Source: Micrococcus sp. EYE_212 (GTDB lineage: Bacteria > Actinomycetota > Actinomycetes > Actinomycetales > Micrococcaceae). Taken from it: a stretch of DNA of 55,264 nucleotides. Location: positions 1-55,264 of the forward strand of contig NZ_JAHXOZ010000015.1 in NCBI RefSeq assembly GCF_023147585.1, in the 5' to 3' direction. A program made the translations under genes and the position numbers. Positions 25,674 through 34,627 of this stretch are shown here, piece by piece; within the stretch, counting starts at the first letter, position 1, and each line of letters starts with the position of its first letter. A model generated the notes under the pieces. It did not search any database. It saw nothing but the letters and a program-made list of their open reading frames with translations, and was not told the DNA's origin.

Positions 25674-28127
25674 TCAGTCCTCGGCCGCCTCCGGCTCACC
25701 CACGTCCACCTCCGCGAGCGCATCGAACCGCTCGATCAGGAAGCGCAGCACCGTCAGCGCCCCGGCCTTGTCCAGGGGGCTGTTGCGGTTGCCGCACTTG
25801 GGGGACTGCACGCAGGAGGGGCAGCCCTCCGGGCACTCGCACGTGTGAATCGCGGCCGCCGTCGCCGTGACCCAGTGGCGCGCCTGCTCGAAGCCGCGCT
25901 CCGCGAAGCCCGCCCCGCCGGGGCGGCCGTCGTACACGAACACCGCGGGCGAGCCGGTGTCCGGGTGCAGCACCATGGACACGCCGCCGATGTCCCAGCG
26001 GTCGTTCGAGGCCACCAGGGGCATCATCCCGATCATGGCGTGCTCGGCCGCGTGCAGGGCGCCGGGCAGCCGGTCCATCGTCAGGCCCGCCGCCACGAGC
26101 TCCTCGGAGGAGGCCTGGAACCACACGGCGGAGGTGAACAGGTCCCGGGCCGGCAGATCGAGCGGCTCCTCGCCGAGCACCTCGCCGGAGAGCAGGGCCT
26201 TGCGCTGGAAGGAGACCACCTGCGTGCGCACCTGCACGTCGCCCAGGCACCAGCGCAGGGAGCTGCCGTGCGCGTCGAGCCGACGCTCCACGGCCACGAT
26301 CTCGATCTCCGTGACGTCCCGGGCCTGCGTCGTGAAGTCCGGCCACGCGCGCGTGACGAGCACGGCGTGGGCGTCCTCGTCGAGGTCCTCCACGAGGAAC
26401 GTGCGGTCCTGGTGCACGTACACCGCGCCCGGGTGCGCCTGGTAGTGGGTCTGCGGGGAGTCCATCGTGCCCAGCAGTGCCCCGGACTCGCCGTCGATGA
26501 TGTCCATGGGGCCGCCGCCGTCGTCGCGGAGGGAGACCAGTCCGGCCGCGTGCTCGGCGTGCGTCCAGAACCAGCCTGCGGGGCGCCGGCGCAGCAGGCC
26601 CTGCGCCACGAGGGCGTCGAGCAGCTCCCGTACGCGCGCCGGCGTGCCGAACCAGCCGAGTGCGTCCGGGGTGATCGGCAGCTCAGCGGCGGCGGCGCAC
26701 AGCTGGGGGCCGAGCAGGTGCGGGTTCTGCGGGTCCACCACGGTGTCCTCCACGCCCAGGTCGAACACGGCCTCGGGGTGGTCCACCACGAAGGTGTCGA
26801 GCGGGTCGTCGGAGGCCACGAAGAACGCGAGCGCGTCCTGACCGCCGCGCCCGGCCCGGCCGATCTGCTGGAAGAAGGACGCGCGGGTCCCGGGCCAGCC
26901 GGCCACCACCACGGCGTCGAGCCCGGCCACGTCGATCCCCATCTCGAGCGCCGGGGTCGAGGCCATGCCGAGCAGCCGCCCCGAGCGGAGGGCCTCTTCG
27001 AGCGCGCGCCGCTCCTCCGGCAGGTAGCCGGAGCGGTACGCCGCGATCCGGGTGCCGAGTCCGGCCTCGACCTCCTCGAGCTGACGCTTCGCGGTGCCCG
27101 CGATCGCCTCCGCGCCGCGTCGGGATGTGATGAACGCGAGGGTGCGGGTCTGCTGGAGGGCGAGGTCGGTGACGAGGTCGGCAGCGGTCGCCATGGCCGA
27201 GCGCCGCACGGGAGCGCCGTTCTCGCCCCGCCGGTCGGTCAGCTCGGGCTGCCAGAAGCCCACGTGCACCGCGCCGTGGGGGGAGCCGTCCTCCGTCACC
27301 GCCCTCGCGGGCGCACCGATCAGCGTGGTGAAGTGCGCGGCCGGGTCCGCCGAGGTGGCGGAGGCGCCCACGAACACGGTCTCGGGGCGTTCGCCCCGGC
27401 AGTGCGCCGCCACCCGGCGCAGGCGGCGCAGCAGGATGCCCACCTGCGAGCCGAACACCCCGCGGTACGTGTGCGACTCGTCGACGATCACGTGCGTCAG
27501 GTTCCGGAAGAACACGGCCCACCGCTCGTGGTGCGGCAGGATCCCCACGTGCAGCATGTCCGGGTTGGTCAGCAGGATGTTCGCGTGCTCCCGCGCCCAG
27601 ACCCGGTCCTGGGGAGCGGTGTCCCCGTCGTAGGGGGCGGCGCGCAGCCAGCGGGCGCCGTCGCGCTCGAGGGCGCGCCACGACGCCAGCTGGTCGGCGG
27701 CCAGGGCCTTGGTCGGTGCCAGATAGAGCACGGTGGCGCTCGGGTCGGCGGCCAGGGCCGTGCCCACCGCCAGCTGGTAGCCGAGGGACTTGCCCGACGC
27801 CGTCCCCGTCGCCAGCACGGTGTGCGCGCCCTGTGCCAGGGCGAGGGCGGCCTCCACCTGGTGGGCCCAGGGCCGCTCGACGCCCCGGGCCGCGAAGGCC
27901 TCGACCAGCCCCTCCGGTGTGCCCGCCGGCCAGTCGACGGGGCGCGCCGCGCGGGACGGGACCGTGCGCACGTGCAGCACCTGCTCCGGCAGCATGCGGC
28001 GCCCGAGCGCCGTGGCGAGGGCCGCGCGCGCGTGGTCGGGAGCGGCCGGGGGCGCGGGCACGTCCCACCCGGCGGCCGGGTCCTCCCATGGCGAGGGGAC
28101 GTCAGAGGGCGGGGGCGGCGGGGTCAC
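25674..28127 (-). CDS. DEAH-box helicase with C-terminal zinc-binding (MrfA) domain
   Basis: An 817-residue superfamily 2 helicase of the helicase/secretion neighbourhood group (TIGR03817, Rv3649-like). Motif I ATGTASGKS is near residue 105, motif II VIVDESHTY near 212, then SATSADP, motif V/VI region LEMGIDVAGLDAVVVAGWPGT and QQIGRAGRGGQD. The last 60 residues hold four cysteines in CECPEGCPSCVQSPKCGN, as in MrfA, a mitomycin-lesion repair helicase of Bacillus. The GTG at 28127 overlaps the stop of the GNAT gene. A role in DNA repair is likely; linkage to tad genes is conserved but unexplained. Confidence 0.9.
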   Translation of the reverse strand: MTPPPPPSDVPSPWEDPAAGWDVPAPPAAPDHARAALATALGRRMLPEQVLHVRTVPSRAARPVDWPAGTPEGLVEAFAARGVERPWAHQVEAALALAQGAHTVLATGTASGKSLGYQLAVGTALAADPSATVLYLAPTKALAADQLASWRALERDGARWLRAAPYDGDTAPQDRVWAREHANILLTNPDMLHVGILPHHERWAVFFRNLTHVIVDESHTYRGVFGSQVGILLRRLRRVAAHCRGERPETVFVGASATSADPAAHFTTLIGAPARAVTEDGSPHGAVHVGFWQPELTDRRGENGAPVRRSAMATAADLVTDLALQQTRTLAFITSRRGAEAIAGTAKRQLEEVEAGLGTRIAAYRSGYLPEERRALEEALRSGRLLGMASTPALEMGIDVAGLDAVVVAGWPGTRASFFQQIGRAGRGGQDALAFFVASDDPLDTFVVDHPEAVFDLGVEDTVVDPQNPHLLGPQLCAAAAELPITPDALGWFGTPARVRELLDALVAQGLLRRRPAGWFWTHAEHAAGLVSLRDDGGGPMDIIDGESGALLGTMDSPQTHYQAHPGAVYVHQDRTFLVEDLDEDAHAVLVTRAWPDFTTQARDVTEIEIVAVERRLDAHGSSLRWCLGDVQVRTQVVSFQRKALLSGEVLGEEPLDLPARDLFTSAVWFQASSEELVAAGLTMDRLPGALHAAEHAMIGMMPLVASNDRWDIGGVSMVLHPDTGSPAVFVYDGRPGGAGFAERGFEQARHWVTATAAAIHTCECPEGCPSCVQSPKCGNRNSPLDKAGALTVLRFLIERFDALAEVDVGEPEAAED

Positions 28128-28897
28128 CCACCCATGGTGCCCGTGTGCTCGGGGGTCGCGGCGCCCTCGACACGATCGCGGCTGAAGATGGCCACCGGAG
28201 CCACATCGGTCCAGCCGAGGTGGGCGTAGAGCTTCTGGCCGTCCGGGGAGGCCACGAGCAGGCCGCGGCGGACCTCGCCCTCGCTCATCACCTCGCTGGT
28301 CAGGTGGCGCATCACGAGGGAGCCCATGCCGCGGCGCCGGTGGTTCGGCGCGGTCCAGATGCGGTCGTAGACGGCGGTGGCGTCCTGGAACGTGACCCAG
28401 CCGAGCGCGGCGAGCTCCTCCTCGCCCTCGGGCGCCGTGGAGGCCCCCACGGCCACCACGCGCAGGCGGCGGCTGCCGTCCACGGGCTCGTCCACGCGGG
28501 CCTCGTACCCCTCCGGGAGCAGCGGCGGCTCGACGTCGAGCAGTTCGGGGTCCATCTCGAGGGCCATGAGGCGCTCGGCGTCCACCTGGCAGGCCAGGCC
28601 GAGGCCGGCGAGGTCCCCCTCGGCCTCCCCGAACACGGTGACGAGGGAGTCGGGTGCGTCGTCGAGGATGGGCTCCAGCGCGTCCAGCTCCTCCTGGCCC
28701 GGCGTCATGAGGACGTGCTCCCACGTGGCGGGGACGTCCACCGGGGCCCGGCCGGAGCCGCCGGGGATCATGCGGGCGGGGCGCTGCGTGCGCAACGCCG
28801 CGCGCCGGCCGCCCTCCGTGTCGGTCCGGTAGCCGCGCGAACGGGCCCACGCCTCGAACCAGGTGTCCACCAGTGCCGTGTCCAGATGCTGCGTCAT
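28124..28897 (-). CDS. GNAT family N-acetyltransferase
   Basis: A 257-residue protein. The C-terminal half carries the GNAT fold, with the acetyl-CoA loop TAPNHRRRGMGSLVMRHL and the closing SPDGQKLYAHLGWTDVAPVAIF. The N-terminal 100 residues are less conserved and may be a second, degenerate GNAT repeat. Substrate unknown. A -10 hexamer TAGCCT (complement of 28904-28909) is six bases before the ATG, and a Crp-type site sits just upstream. It is cotranscribed with the helicase gene, whose start overlaps its stop. Confidence 0.82.
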   Translation of the reverse strand: MTQHLDTALVDTWFEAWARSRGYRTDTEGGRRAALRTQRPARMIPGGSGRAPVDVPATWEHVLMTPGQEELDALEPILDDAPDSLVTVFGEAEGDLAGLGLACQVDAERLMALEMDPELLDVEPPLLPEGYEARVDEPVDGSRRLRVVAVGASTAPEGEEELAALGWVTFQDATAVYDRIWTAPNHRRRGMGSLVMRHLTSEVMSEGEVRRGLLVASPDGQKLYAHLGWTDVAPVAIFSRDRVEGAATPEHTGTMGG

Positions 28898-28903
28898 GAC
28901 ACG

Positions 28904-28909
28904 AGGCTA
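28904..28909 (-). promoter_or_regulatory. -10 hexamer of the GNAT-helicase operon
   Basis: TAGCCT on the minus strand, six bases before the ATG at 28897. Confidence 0.45.
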
Positions 28910-28912
28910 GGG

Positions 28913-28942
28913 TGTGACCGCCGTCACGGGAACACCCGTGAC
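28913..28942. promoter_or_regulatory. Composite palindromic operator in a divergent promoter region
   Basis: TGTGACCGCCGTCACG (28913-28928) fits TGTGA-N6-TCACA with one mismatch. Its right half also forms a second palindrome, GTCACGGG-AACA-CCCGTGAC (28923-28942). The region sits between the divergent GNAT and trhO genes. Confidence 0.5.
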
Positions 28943-28988
28943 CCCATTGCAACATCCGAGGCCACAGAGGCGGTGCCGCGCCGGGACC

Positions 28989-28994
28989 TACCCT
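28989..28994 (+). promoter_or_regulatory. -10 hexamer of trhO (leaderless)
   Basis: TACCCT is followed by six bases and the GTG start at 29001, which supports that start over upstream in-frame ones. Confidence 0.45.
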
Positions 28995-29000
28995 GGACCG

Positions 29001-29912
29001 GTGAGTCCTTCCCCCGTCTCCCGCATCGCGCTCTACTACCGCTTCACGCCGCTCGCCGATCCCGAGGCCGTGCGGCTGTGGCAGCGCACCCTGGCGGCCT
29101 CCCTGAGCCTGACCGGCCGGATCATCGTCTCCCCGCAGGGCATCAACGGCACGGTCGGTGGGCCGGTCGAGGCGGTGAAGGCCTACGTCAGGGCCACGCG
29201 CGAGCACCCCGCGTTCCGCGCTCTCGACGTCACGTGGTCCGCGGGCTCCGCGGCGGACTTCCCCCGCCTCTCCGTGAAGGTCCGCCCCGAGCTCGTCGCC
29301 TTCGGCGCCCCCGAGCGGATCCGGGTGGACGAGCGAGGCGTGGTCGGCACGGGGGAGCATCTCACGCCGCAGCAGCTCGCGGACCTCGTCGCCGAGCGCG
29401 CCGCCACGGACAGCCCCGTCCGGTTCCTGGACGGGCGCAACAGCGTCGAGGCCGCCATCGGCCGGTTCGAGGGGGCCGTGGTGCCCCAGGCGGAGACCAC
29501 GCGGGACCTGCTGGCCGCCGTCGACTCCGGCGCCCTGGACCACCTCAAGGACGCGCCCGTCGTCGCCTACTGCACCGGCGGGGTGCGCTGCGAGGTCCTC
29601 TCCGCCCTGCTCAAGGACCGCGGCTTCGCCGAGGTCTACCAGCTCGAGGGCGGGATCGTCCGCTATGGGGAGGCCTTCGGCGACTCCGGCCTGTGGCGCG
29701 GCGAGCTCGCCGTCTTCGACCGGCGCATGGCCACCCGCTTCACCGACGACGCCGAGACCATCGGCCGGTGCCACCTGTGCGGCGAGCCCACCTCGGACCT
29801 GCGCAACTGCGCCGACCCCGCCTGCACCACCCTCGAGGTCCGCTGCGCCGCCTGCGACGCGGCCCACCCCGACCACCGGTGCCACGTCTGCGCCGAGAGG
29901 AGCGCCGCCTGA
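29001..29912 (+). CDS. trhO: tRNA uridine(34) hydroxylase, rhodanese-fold (TrhO)
   Basis: A 303-residue protein with an N-terminal acylphosphatase-like domain ([27 protein letters not shown]-type motif as [11 protein letters not shown]), a rhodanese domain with active Cys191 in [10 protein letters not shown], and a C-terminal Cys-rich region (CHLCGE, CxxC pairs to the end), the TrhO/YceA arrangement. Members hydroxylate uridine 34 of tRNA using oxygen to make ho5U. GTG 29001 follows a -10 hexamer. Its stop overlaps the next start (TGATG). Confidence 0.9.
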   Translation: MSPSPVSRIALYYRFTPLADPEAVRLWQRTLAASLSLTGRIIVSPQGINGTVGGPVEAVKAYVRATREHPAFRALDVTWSAGSAADFPRLSVKVRPELVAFGAPERIRVDERGVVGTGEHLTPQQLADLVAERAATDSPVRFLDGRNSVEAAIGRFEGAVVPQAETTRDLLAAVDSGALDHLKDAPVVAYCTGGVRCEVLSALLKDRGFAEVYQLEGGIVRYGEAFGDSGLWRGELAVFDRRMATRFTDDAETIGRCHLCGEPTSDLRNCADPACTTLEVRCAACDAAHPDHRCHVCAERSAA

Positions 29913-31621
29913 TGCACGCCGCCACGCCGTCCACCCCGCTCGGCTCCCACCCCGCGCCCCGCTTGACGCCCGCGGCCGCCGCCGCGCTCGCGGCCGATCT
30001 CGCCGACCTCCCCTACACCGCGGAGTCGGTCGAGGCGCTGCTCGGACCCGTCGCCGCGGACTCCCTCGCGCGCGAGCGCCCCGAGGCGGCCCGCCTCGCA
30101 GTCGCCCGAGCGCGGGACGTCGAGGGCCTGGAGGACGAGGCCACGGGCCACGACGACGACGCCGCCCTCCCGCGGTCGGCGCACCGTCCGCTCGCCGCGC
30201 TCGTGGGAGCGTGGATGCTCGGCGACCCCGTCCCCGCCTCCGACCTCGCCGCCGCCCTGCCGCGCACGGGCCTGCCCGGTGCTCTCGCGGCCGGCCTGGT
30301 GGTGGAGGCCGGCGAGGGGCTCGTGCGCGGGACCGTGGAGCTCACCCCGTACGAGGTGGACGAGCCCGGGCGGATGTGGGTGGCCGCGGACCAGACCGCG
30401 CTCCAGCGCCGCGGTCCGCTGCCGGAGGACCACGTGCTCGGCATCGGGCGGGCCTCGCTCACCCTCGCCGGTGCCACGCAGCGCCGTCCGGTGGGTCGCG
30501 CCCTGGACGTCGGCACCGGCTGCGGCATCCAGACCCTGCACCTGCTCGCCCACGCCGAGCACGTCACCGCCACGGACCTCTCCGAGCGGGCCCTCGAGTT
30601 CACCCGGTTCAACCTCCTGCTGAACGCGGAGGTGCTCGGCCTCGACCGGGAGCGGATCGAGGACCGCGTGCGCCTGCTCGCCGGGGACATGCTGGCCCCG
30701 GTGGCGGGGGAGCGCTTCGACCTCGTGGTCTCCAACCCGCCGTTCGTCATCACGCCGCGCACCGACCCGGACGCCCCCGTCCTCACCTACCGGGACGGCG
30801 GCCGCGAGGGCGATCGGATCGTGGCCGAGCTGATCGCCGCCCTGCCGGATCACCTGACCGAGGGCGGCACCGCGCAGCTGCTCGCCAACTGGGAGATCCC
30901 GGCCGAGGGCGACGGCGCCGCCGCCTGGGACGCGCGCCCCCGCTCGTGGATCGCCCCCGGCGTCCAGGCCTGGATCATCCAGCGTGACGCCCAGGACCCG
31001 GCCGGCTACGCCGAGACCTGGCTGCGGGACTCCTCCCTGGAGCTGGACCCGCACGCCTACGATGCGGCGTATCGCGGCTATCTGGAGGACTTCGCCGCCC
31101 GTGGGGTCTCCGGGGTGGGCTTCGGCCACGTGTGGCTGCGCCGCCCCGCCGCGGACGGCTCGCAGGGTCGGGGCTGGACGGTCGCCGAGGAGCTGACCCA
31201 GCCGGTCGACGAGGCGCTCGGCGCCGCGTGGGCGGCCGCCGTCGCCCGCCGGGACCGGCTCGCCGTGGTCCCGGACCGCGCCGGCGGCGTGTCGGGCGAC
31301 GTCGTCGGCGACCCGGCGCTGACCGCCCTGCGCTCCCTCCACCTGCGCGTGGCGGACGATGTCACGGAGGAGCGCCACCAGCGCTTCGGCGCCGAGCACC
31401 CGGAGGTGATCCTGGCCCGGCAGGGCGGCGGCTTCCGGCGCACCGCGCGCCTGGACACCGCGACGGCGGGCGTCCTCTCCGCCTCGGACGGCGAGCTGAG
31501 CGTGGGGCAGCTGGTGGGCGCCGTCGTCGCCCTGCTGGAGCTGGACGACGCCGGCCGGGCCGGCCTGCTCGCGGCGCTGCGGGAGCTCTACGAGGACGGG
31601 TTCCTCGTGGAGGGGGCCTGA
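29912..31621 (+). CDS. SAM-dependent methyltransferase, HemK/RlmG-like
   Basis: A 569-residue protein. After an N-terminal helical domain (about residues 1-190) comes a class I methyltransferase core with motif I ALDVGTGCGIQTLHLL and the catalytic-type motif VVSNPPFVITPR, the N-P-P-F form used for amino-group methylation of Gln, Asn, adenine or guanine. A C-terminal domain of some 170 residues follows, including GEL-type winged-helix features. Target (rRNA base or protein) is unknown. ATG 29912 overlaps the trhO stop, so the two genes are coupled, which hints at an RNA-modification theme. Confidence 0.82.
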   Translation: MHAATPSTPLGSHPAPRLTPAAAAALAADLADLPYTAESVEALLGPVAADSLARERPEAARLAVARARDVEGLEDEATGHDDDAALPRSAHRPLAALVGAWMLGDPVPASDLAAALPRTGLPGALAAGLVVEAGEGLVRGTVELTPYEVDEPGRMWVAADQTALQRRGPLPEDHVLGIGRASLTLAGATQRRPVGRALDVGTGCGIQTLHLLAHAEHVTATDLSERALEFTRFNLLLNAEVLGLDRERIEDRVRLLAGDMLAPVAGERFDLVVSNPPFVITPRTDPDAPVLTYRDGGREGDRIVAELIAALPDHLTEGGTAQLLANWEIPAEGDGAAAWDARPRSWIAPGVQAWIIQRDAQDPAGYAETWLRDSSLELDPHAYDAAYRGYLEDFAARGVSGVGFGHVWLRRPAADGSQGRGWTVAEELTQPVDEALGAAWAAAVARRDRLAVVPDRAGGVSGDVVGDPALTALRSLHLRVADDVTEERHQRFGAEHPEVILARQGGGFRRTARLDTATAGVLSASDGELSVGQLVGAVVALLELDDAGRAGLLAALRELYEDGFLVEGA

Positions 31622-31774
31622 CCGCTCCGCTCCGCCTCCTCTGCGGGCGCACGGAGACCCAACCGTTATGGTGGGCCACGCGCCCCCTACGATGTGGGGA
31701 CGTCCGTCCGCCATGTCCGCGCCACCCCGGCGCCGCCGGCGGGCCCGCAGCACTCACCGTCCAGGAGGACTCCG

Positions 31775-34624
31775 TTGACCACCACCCCCGCTTCCGTGAC
31801 CGGCTCCGTGCCCCAGGGCAAGAAGCTGGTCATCGTGGAGTCCCCGGCCAAGAGCAAGTCCATCGCGAAGTACCTGAACGCGGTGGGCGAGGGCTGGGTG
31901 GTGGACTCCTCCGTGGGCCACATCCGTGACCTGCCCAAGCCCTCCGACCTGCCGGCGGACATGAAGAAGGGTCCCTACGGCAAGTTCGCGGTGGACACGG
32001 AGCACGGCTTCGACCCCTACTACGTGGTGCACCCGGACAAGAAGAAGAAGGTCACCGAGCTCAAGCGCGAGCTCAAGGATGCCGAGGCCCTCTACCTCGC
32101 CACGGATGCGGACCGCGAGGGCGAGGCCATCGCGTGGCACCTCCTGGACACCCTCAAGCCCAAGGTCCCCGTGTACCGCATGACCTTCGGCGAGATCACC
32201 AAGGAGGGCGTGCAGCGCGGCCTGCAGAACATCCGCGACCTGGACACCCACCTGGTGGACGCCCAGGAGACGCGCCGCATCCTGGACCGCCTCTTCGGCT
32301 ACGAGCTCTCCCCGGTGCTGTGGCGCAAGGTCTCCCGCGGCCTCTCCGCCGGCCGCGTGCAGTCCGTGGCCACCCGCCTCGTGGTGGAGCGCGAGCGTGA
32401 GCGCATGGCGTTCGTGCCCGCGCAGTACTGGGGTGTGGAGGGCACGTTCACCGTCGCCGAGGGCGCGCAGGCCGCCGACGCCGTCGGCGCCTCCTTCACC
32501 GCCCGACTCTCCACCGTGGACGGTGAGCGCGTGGCCACCGGCCGCGACTTCGACGACGCCGGCCGCCTGAAGTCCGCCCCGGGCAAGAAGGTCGCGCACC
32601 TGGACGCGGCCGCCGCCACCTCCCTGGCCGAGGGGCTGCGCGGCGCGGACTTCACGGTGGACGCCGTGGAGGACAAGCCGTACACGCGCCGGCCGGCCGC
32701 GCCGTTCACCACGTCGACCATGCAGCAGGAGGCCTCGCGCAAGCTGCGGATGAGCTCCCGCGTCTCCATGCAGGTGGCCCAGCGCCTGTACGAGAACGGC
32801 TACATCACCTACATGCGCACCGACTCGGTGAACCTGTCCCAGGAGGCCATCGGGGCCGCCCGCACGCAGGCCGCCGAGCTCTACGGGTCCGACGCCGTGC
32901 CGGCGCAGCCGCGCACGTACGCCAAGCGCTCCGAGAACGCGCAGGAGGCGCACGAGGCCATCCGCCCCGCGGGCGACTCCTTCCGCACCCCCGCCCAGGT
33001 GAAGAACGAGCTGCGCCCGGACGAGTTCCGCCTCTACGAGCTGATCTGGAAGCGCACCGTGGCCTCCCAGATGGCGGACGCGAAGGGCTACACCGCCACG
33101 CTGCGATTCTCCGCGCAGGCGAAGGACGGCCGCACCGCCCAGTTCGCCGCCTCCGGCACCGTGATCACGTTCAAGGGCTTCCTCGACGCCTACGAGGAGG
33201 GCAAGGACGCGGAGAGCGAGGAGGAGAGGGCCGAGGCCAGAGACCGCCGCCTGCCGCAGGTGGCCGAGGGGGAGCGGCTGACCGGCGAGCCGATCGAGGC
33301 CACCGGTCACGAGACCTCCCCGCCGGCCCGCTACACCGAGGCCTCCATCGTGGCCGAGCTGGAGCGCCGGGAGATCGGCCGCCCCTCCACGTACGCCCCC
33401 ACGATCTCCACGATCATGGACCGCGGCTACGTCACCAAGCGCGGCAACGCCCTGGTCCCGTCGTGGACCGCGTTCGCCGTGATCGGCCTGCTCGAGGACT
33501 ACTTCAGCAGGTACGTGGACTACGACTTCACGGCCCGCATGGAGGACGACCTCGACCGCATCGCCGCGGGCGAGCTGGCCCGCGAGGCCTGGCTGCAGAC
33601 CTTCTACTTCGGCGCCCCGGCCTCGGATGCCGAGAAGGGCATGGACGGCCTCCAGCAGGTGGTGGAGAACCTCGGGGACATCGACGCCCGCGCGGTGAAC
33701 TCCCTGCCGATCACCGAGGACATCACCCTGCGCGTGGGCCAGTACGGCCCGTACCTCGAGAAGCCGCTGCCCGCCGGCGCCGAGGAGGGCTCGACGCCGC
33801 CGCGCGCCAACGTCCCCGAGGACTTGGCCCCGGACGAGCTCACCCCCGCCAAGGCGGAGGAGCTGTTCGCCACCGCCAAGCCCTCCGAGCGCGCGCTGGG
33901 CACGGACCCGGAGACGGGTCACGCCGTCGTCGCCAAGGACGGGCGCTACGGCCCCTACGTCACCGAGGTCATCCCCGAGATGACCGAGGAGCAGCTGCAG
34001 GCGTGGCTGGACGCGCAGCCCACCGAGTACTACAAGAACGGCAAGCCGAAGCCCAAGAAGAAGCCCGCGGCGCAGAAGCCCCGCACCGGCTCGCTCTTCA
34101 CGAGCATGGCCGTGGACACCGTGACCCTCGAACAGGCGCTGCAGCTGATGTCCCTGCCGCGCATCGTGGGGGCGGACGCGGAAGGTGAGGTCATCACCGC
34201 GCAGAACGGCCGGTTCGGCCCCTACCTGAAGAAGGGGACCGACTCGCGCTCGCTCGAGTCAGAGGACCAGATCTTCAGCATCACCGAGGACCAGGCCCGG
34301 GAGGTCTACGCCCAGCCCAAGCAGCGCGGACGCGGCACCGCGAAGCCGCCGCTCGCGGAGTTCGGCGAGGACCCGGTGTCCGGCAAGAGGGTCACCGTGA
34401 AGGAGGGCCGCTTCGGCCCGTACGTCACGGACGGCGTCACCAACATCACCGTGCCCCGCGGCCGCGTGCCCGAGGAGCTGACGGCCGAGGAGGCCTACCA
34501 GCTGCTCGCGGACAAGCGCGCCAAGGGCCCGGCTCCCAAGAAGGCACCGGCCCGCAAGCCGGCCGCCACGAAGGCCCCTGCGAGGAAGCCGGCCGCGAAG
34601 ACCACCCCTCGGAAGAGGGCCTGA
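31775..34624 (+). CDS. topA: DNA topoisomerase I
   Basis: A 949-residue type IA topoisomerase. The Toprim domain has KKLVIVESPAKSKSIAKYL and LATDADREGEAIAWH; the nucleophile is Tyr346 in YITYMRTDS. The C-terminal part carries actinobacterial repeats of the form GRFGPYV/GRYGPYV and no cysteine zinc fingers, ending in a Lys/Ala/Pro-rich tail that aids processivity in mycobacterial enzymes. The start is TTG 31775: AGGAGG (31763-31768) lies six bases before it, and no better start exists. A possible -10 (TACGAT, 31688-31693) gives a leader of about 75 bases in the 153-bp gap before it. Confidence 0.96.
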   Translation: MTTTPASVTGSVPQGKKLVIVESPAKSKSIAKYLNAVGEGWVVDSSVGHIRDLPKPSDLPADMKKGPYGKFAVDTEHGFDPYYVVHPDKKKKVTELKRELKDAEALYLATDADREGEAIAWHLLDTLKPKVPVYRMTFGEITKEGVQRGLQNIRDLDTHLVDAQETRRILDRLFGYELSPVLWRKVSRGLSAGRVQSVATRLVVERERERMAFVPAQYWGVEGTFTVAEGAQAADAVGASFTARLSTVDGERVATGRDFDDAGRLKSAPGKKVAHLDAAAATSLAEGLRGADFTVDAVEDKPYTRRPAAPFTTSTMQQEASRKLRMSSRVSMQVAQRLYENGYITYMRTDSVNLSQEAIGAARTQAAELYGSDAVPAQPRTYAKRSENAQEAHEAIRPAGDSFRTPAQVKNELRPDEFRLYELIWKRTVASQMADAKGYTATLRFSAQAKDGRTAQFAASGTVITFKGFLDAYEEGKDAESEEERAEARDRRLPQVAEGERLTGEPIEATGHETSPPARYTEASIVAELERREIGRPSTYAPTISTIMDRGYVTKRGNALVPSWTAFAVIGLLEDYFSRYVDYDFTARMEDDLDRIAAGELAREAWLQTFYFGAPASDAEKGMDGLQQVVENLGDIDARAVNSLPITEDITLRVGQYGPYLEKPLPAGAEEGSTPPRANVPEDLAPDELTPAKAEELFATAKPSERALGTDPETGHAVVAKDGRYGPYVTEVIPEMTEEQLQAWLDAQPTEYYKNGKPKPKKKPAAQKPRTGSLFTSMAVDTVTLEQALQLMSLPRIVGADAEGEVITAQNGRFGPYLKKGTDSRSLESEDQIFSITEDQAREVYAQPKQRGRGTAKPPLAEFGEDPVSGKRVTVKEGRFGPYVTDGVTNITVPRGRVPEELTAEEAYQLLADKRAKGPAPKKAPARKPAATKAPARKPAAKTTPRKRA

Positions 34625-34627
34625 CGC

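Noticed and set aside
25233-28229. A 998-codon plus-strand frame through the helicase gene
   Set aside because: Antisense shadow: biased composition, no recognisable domain, and the minus-strand helicase motifs are complete.
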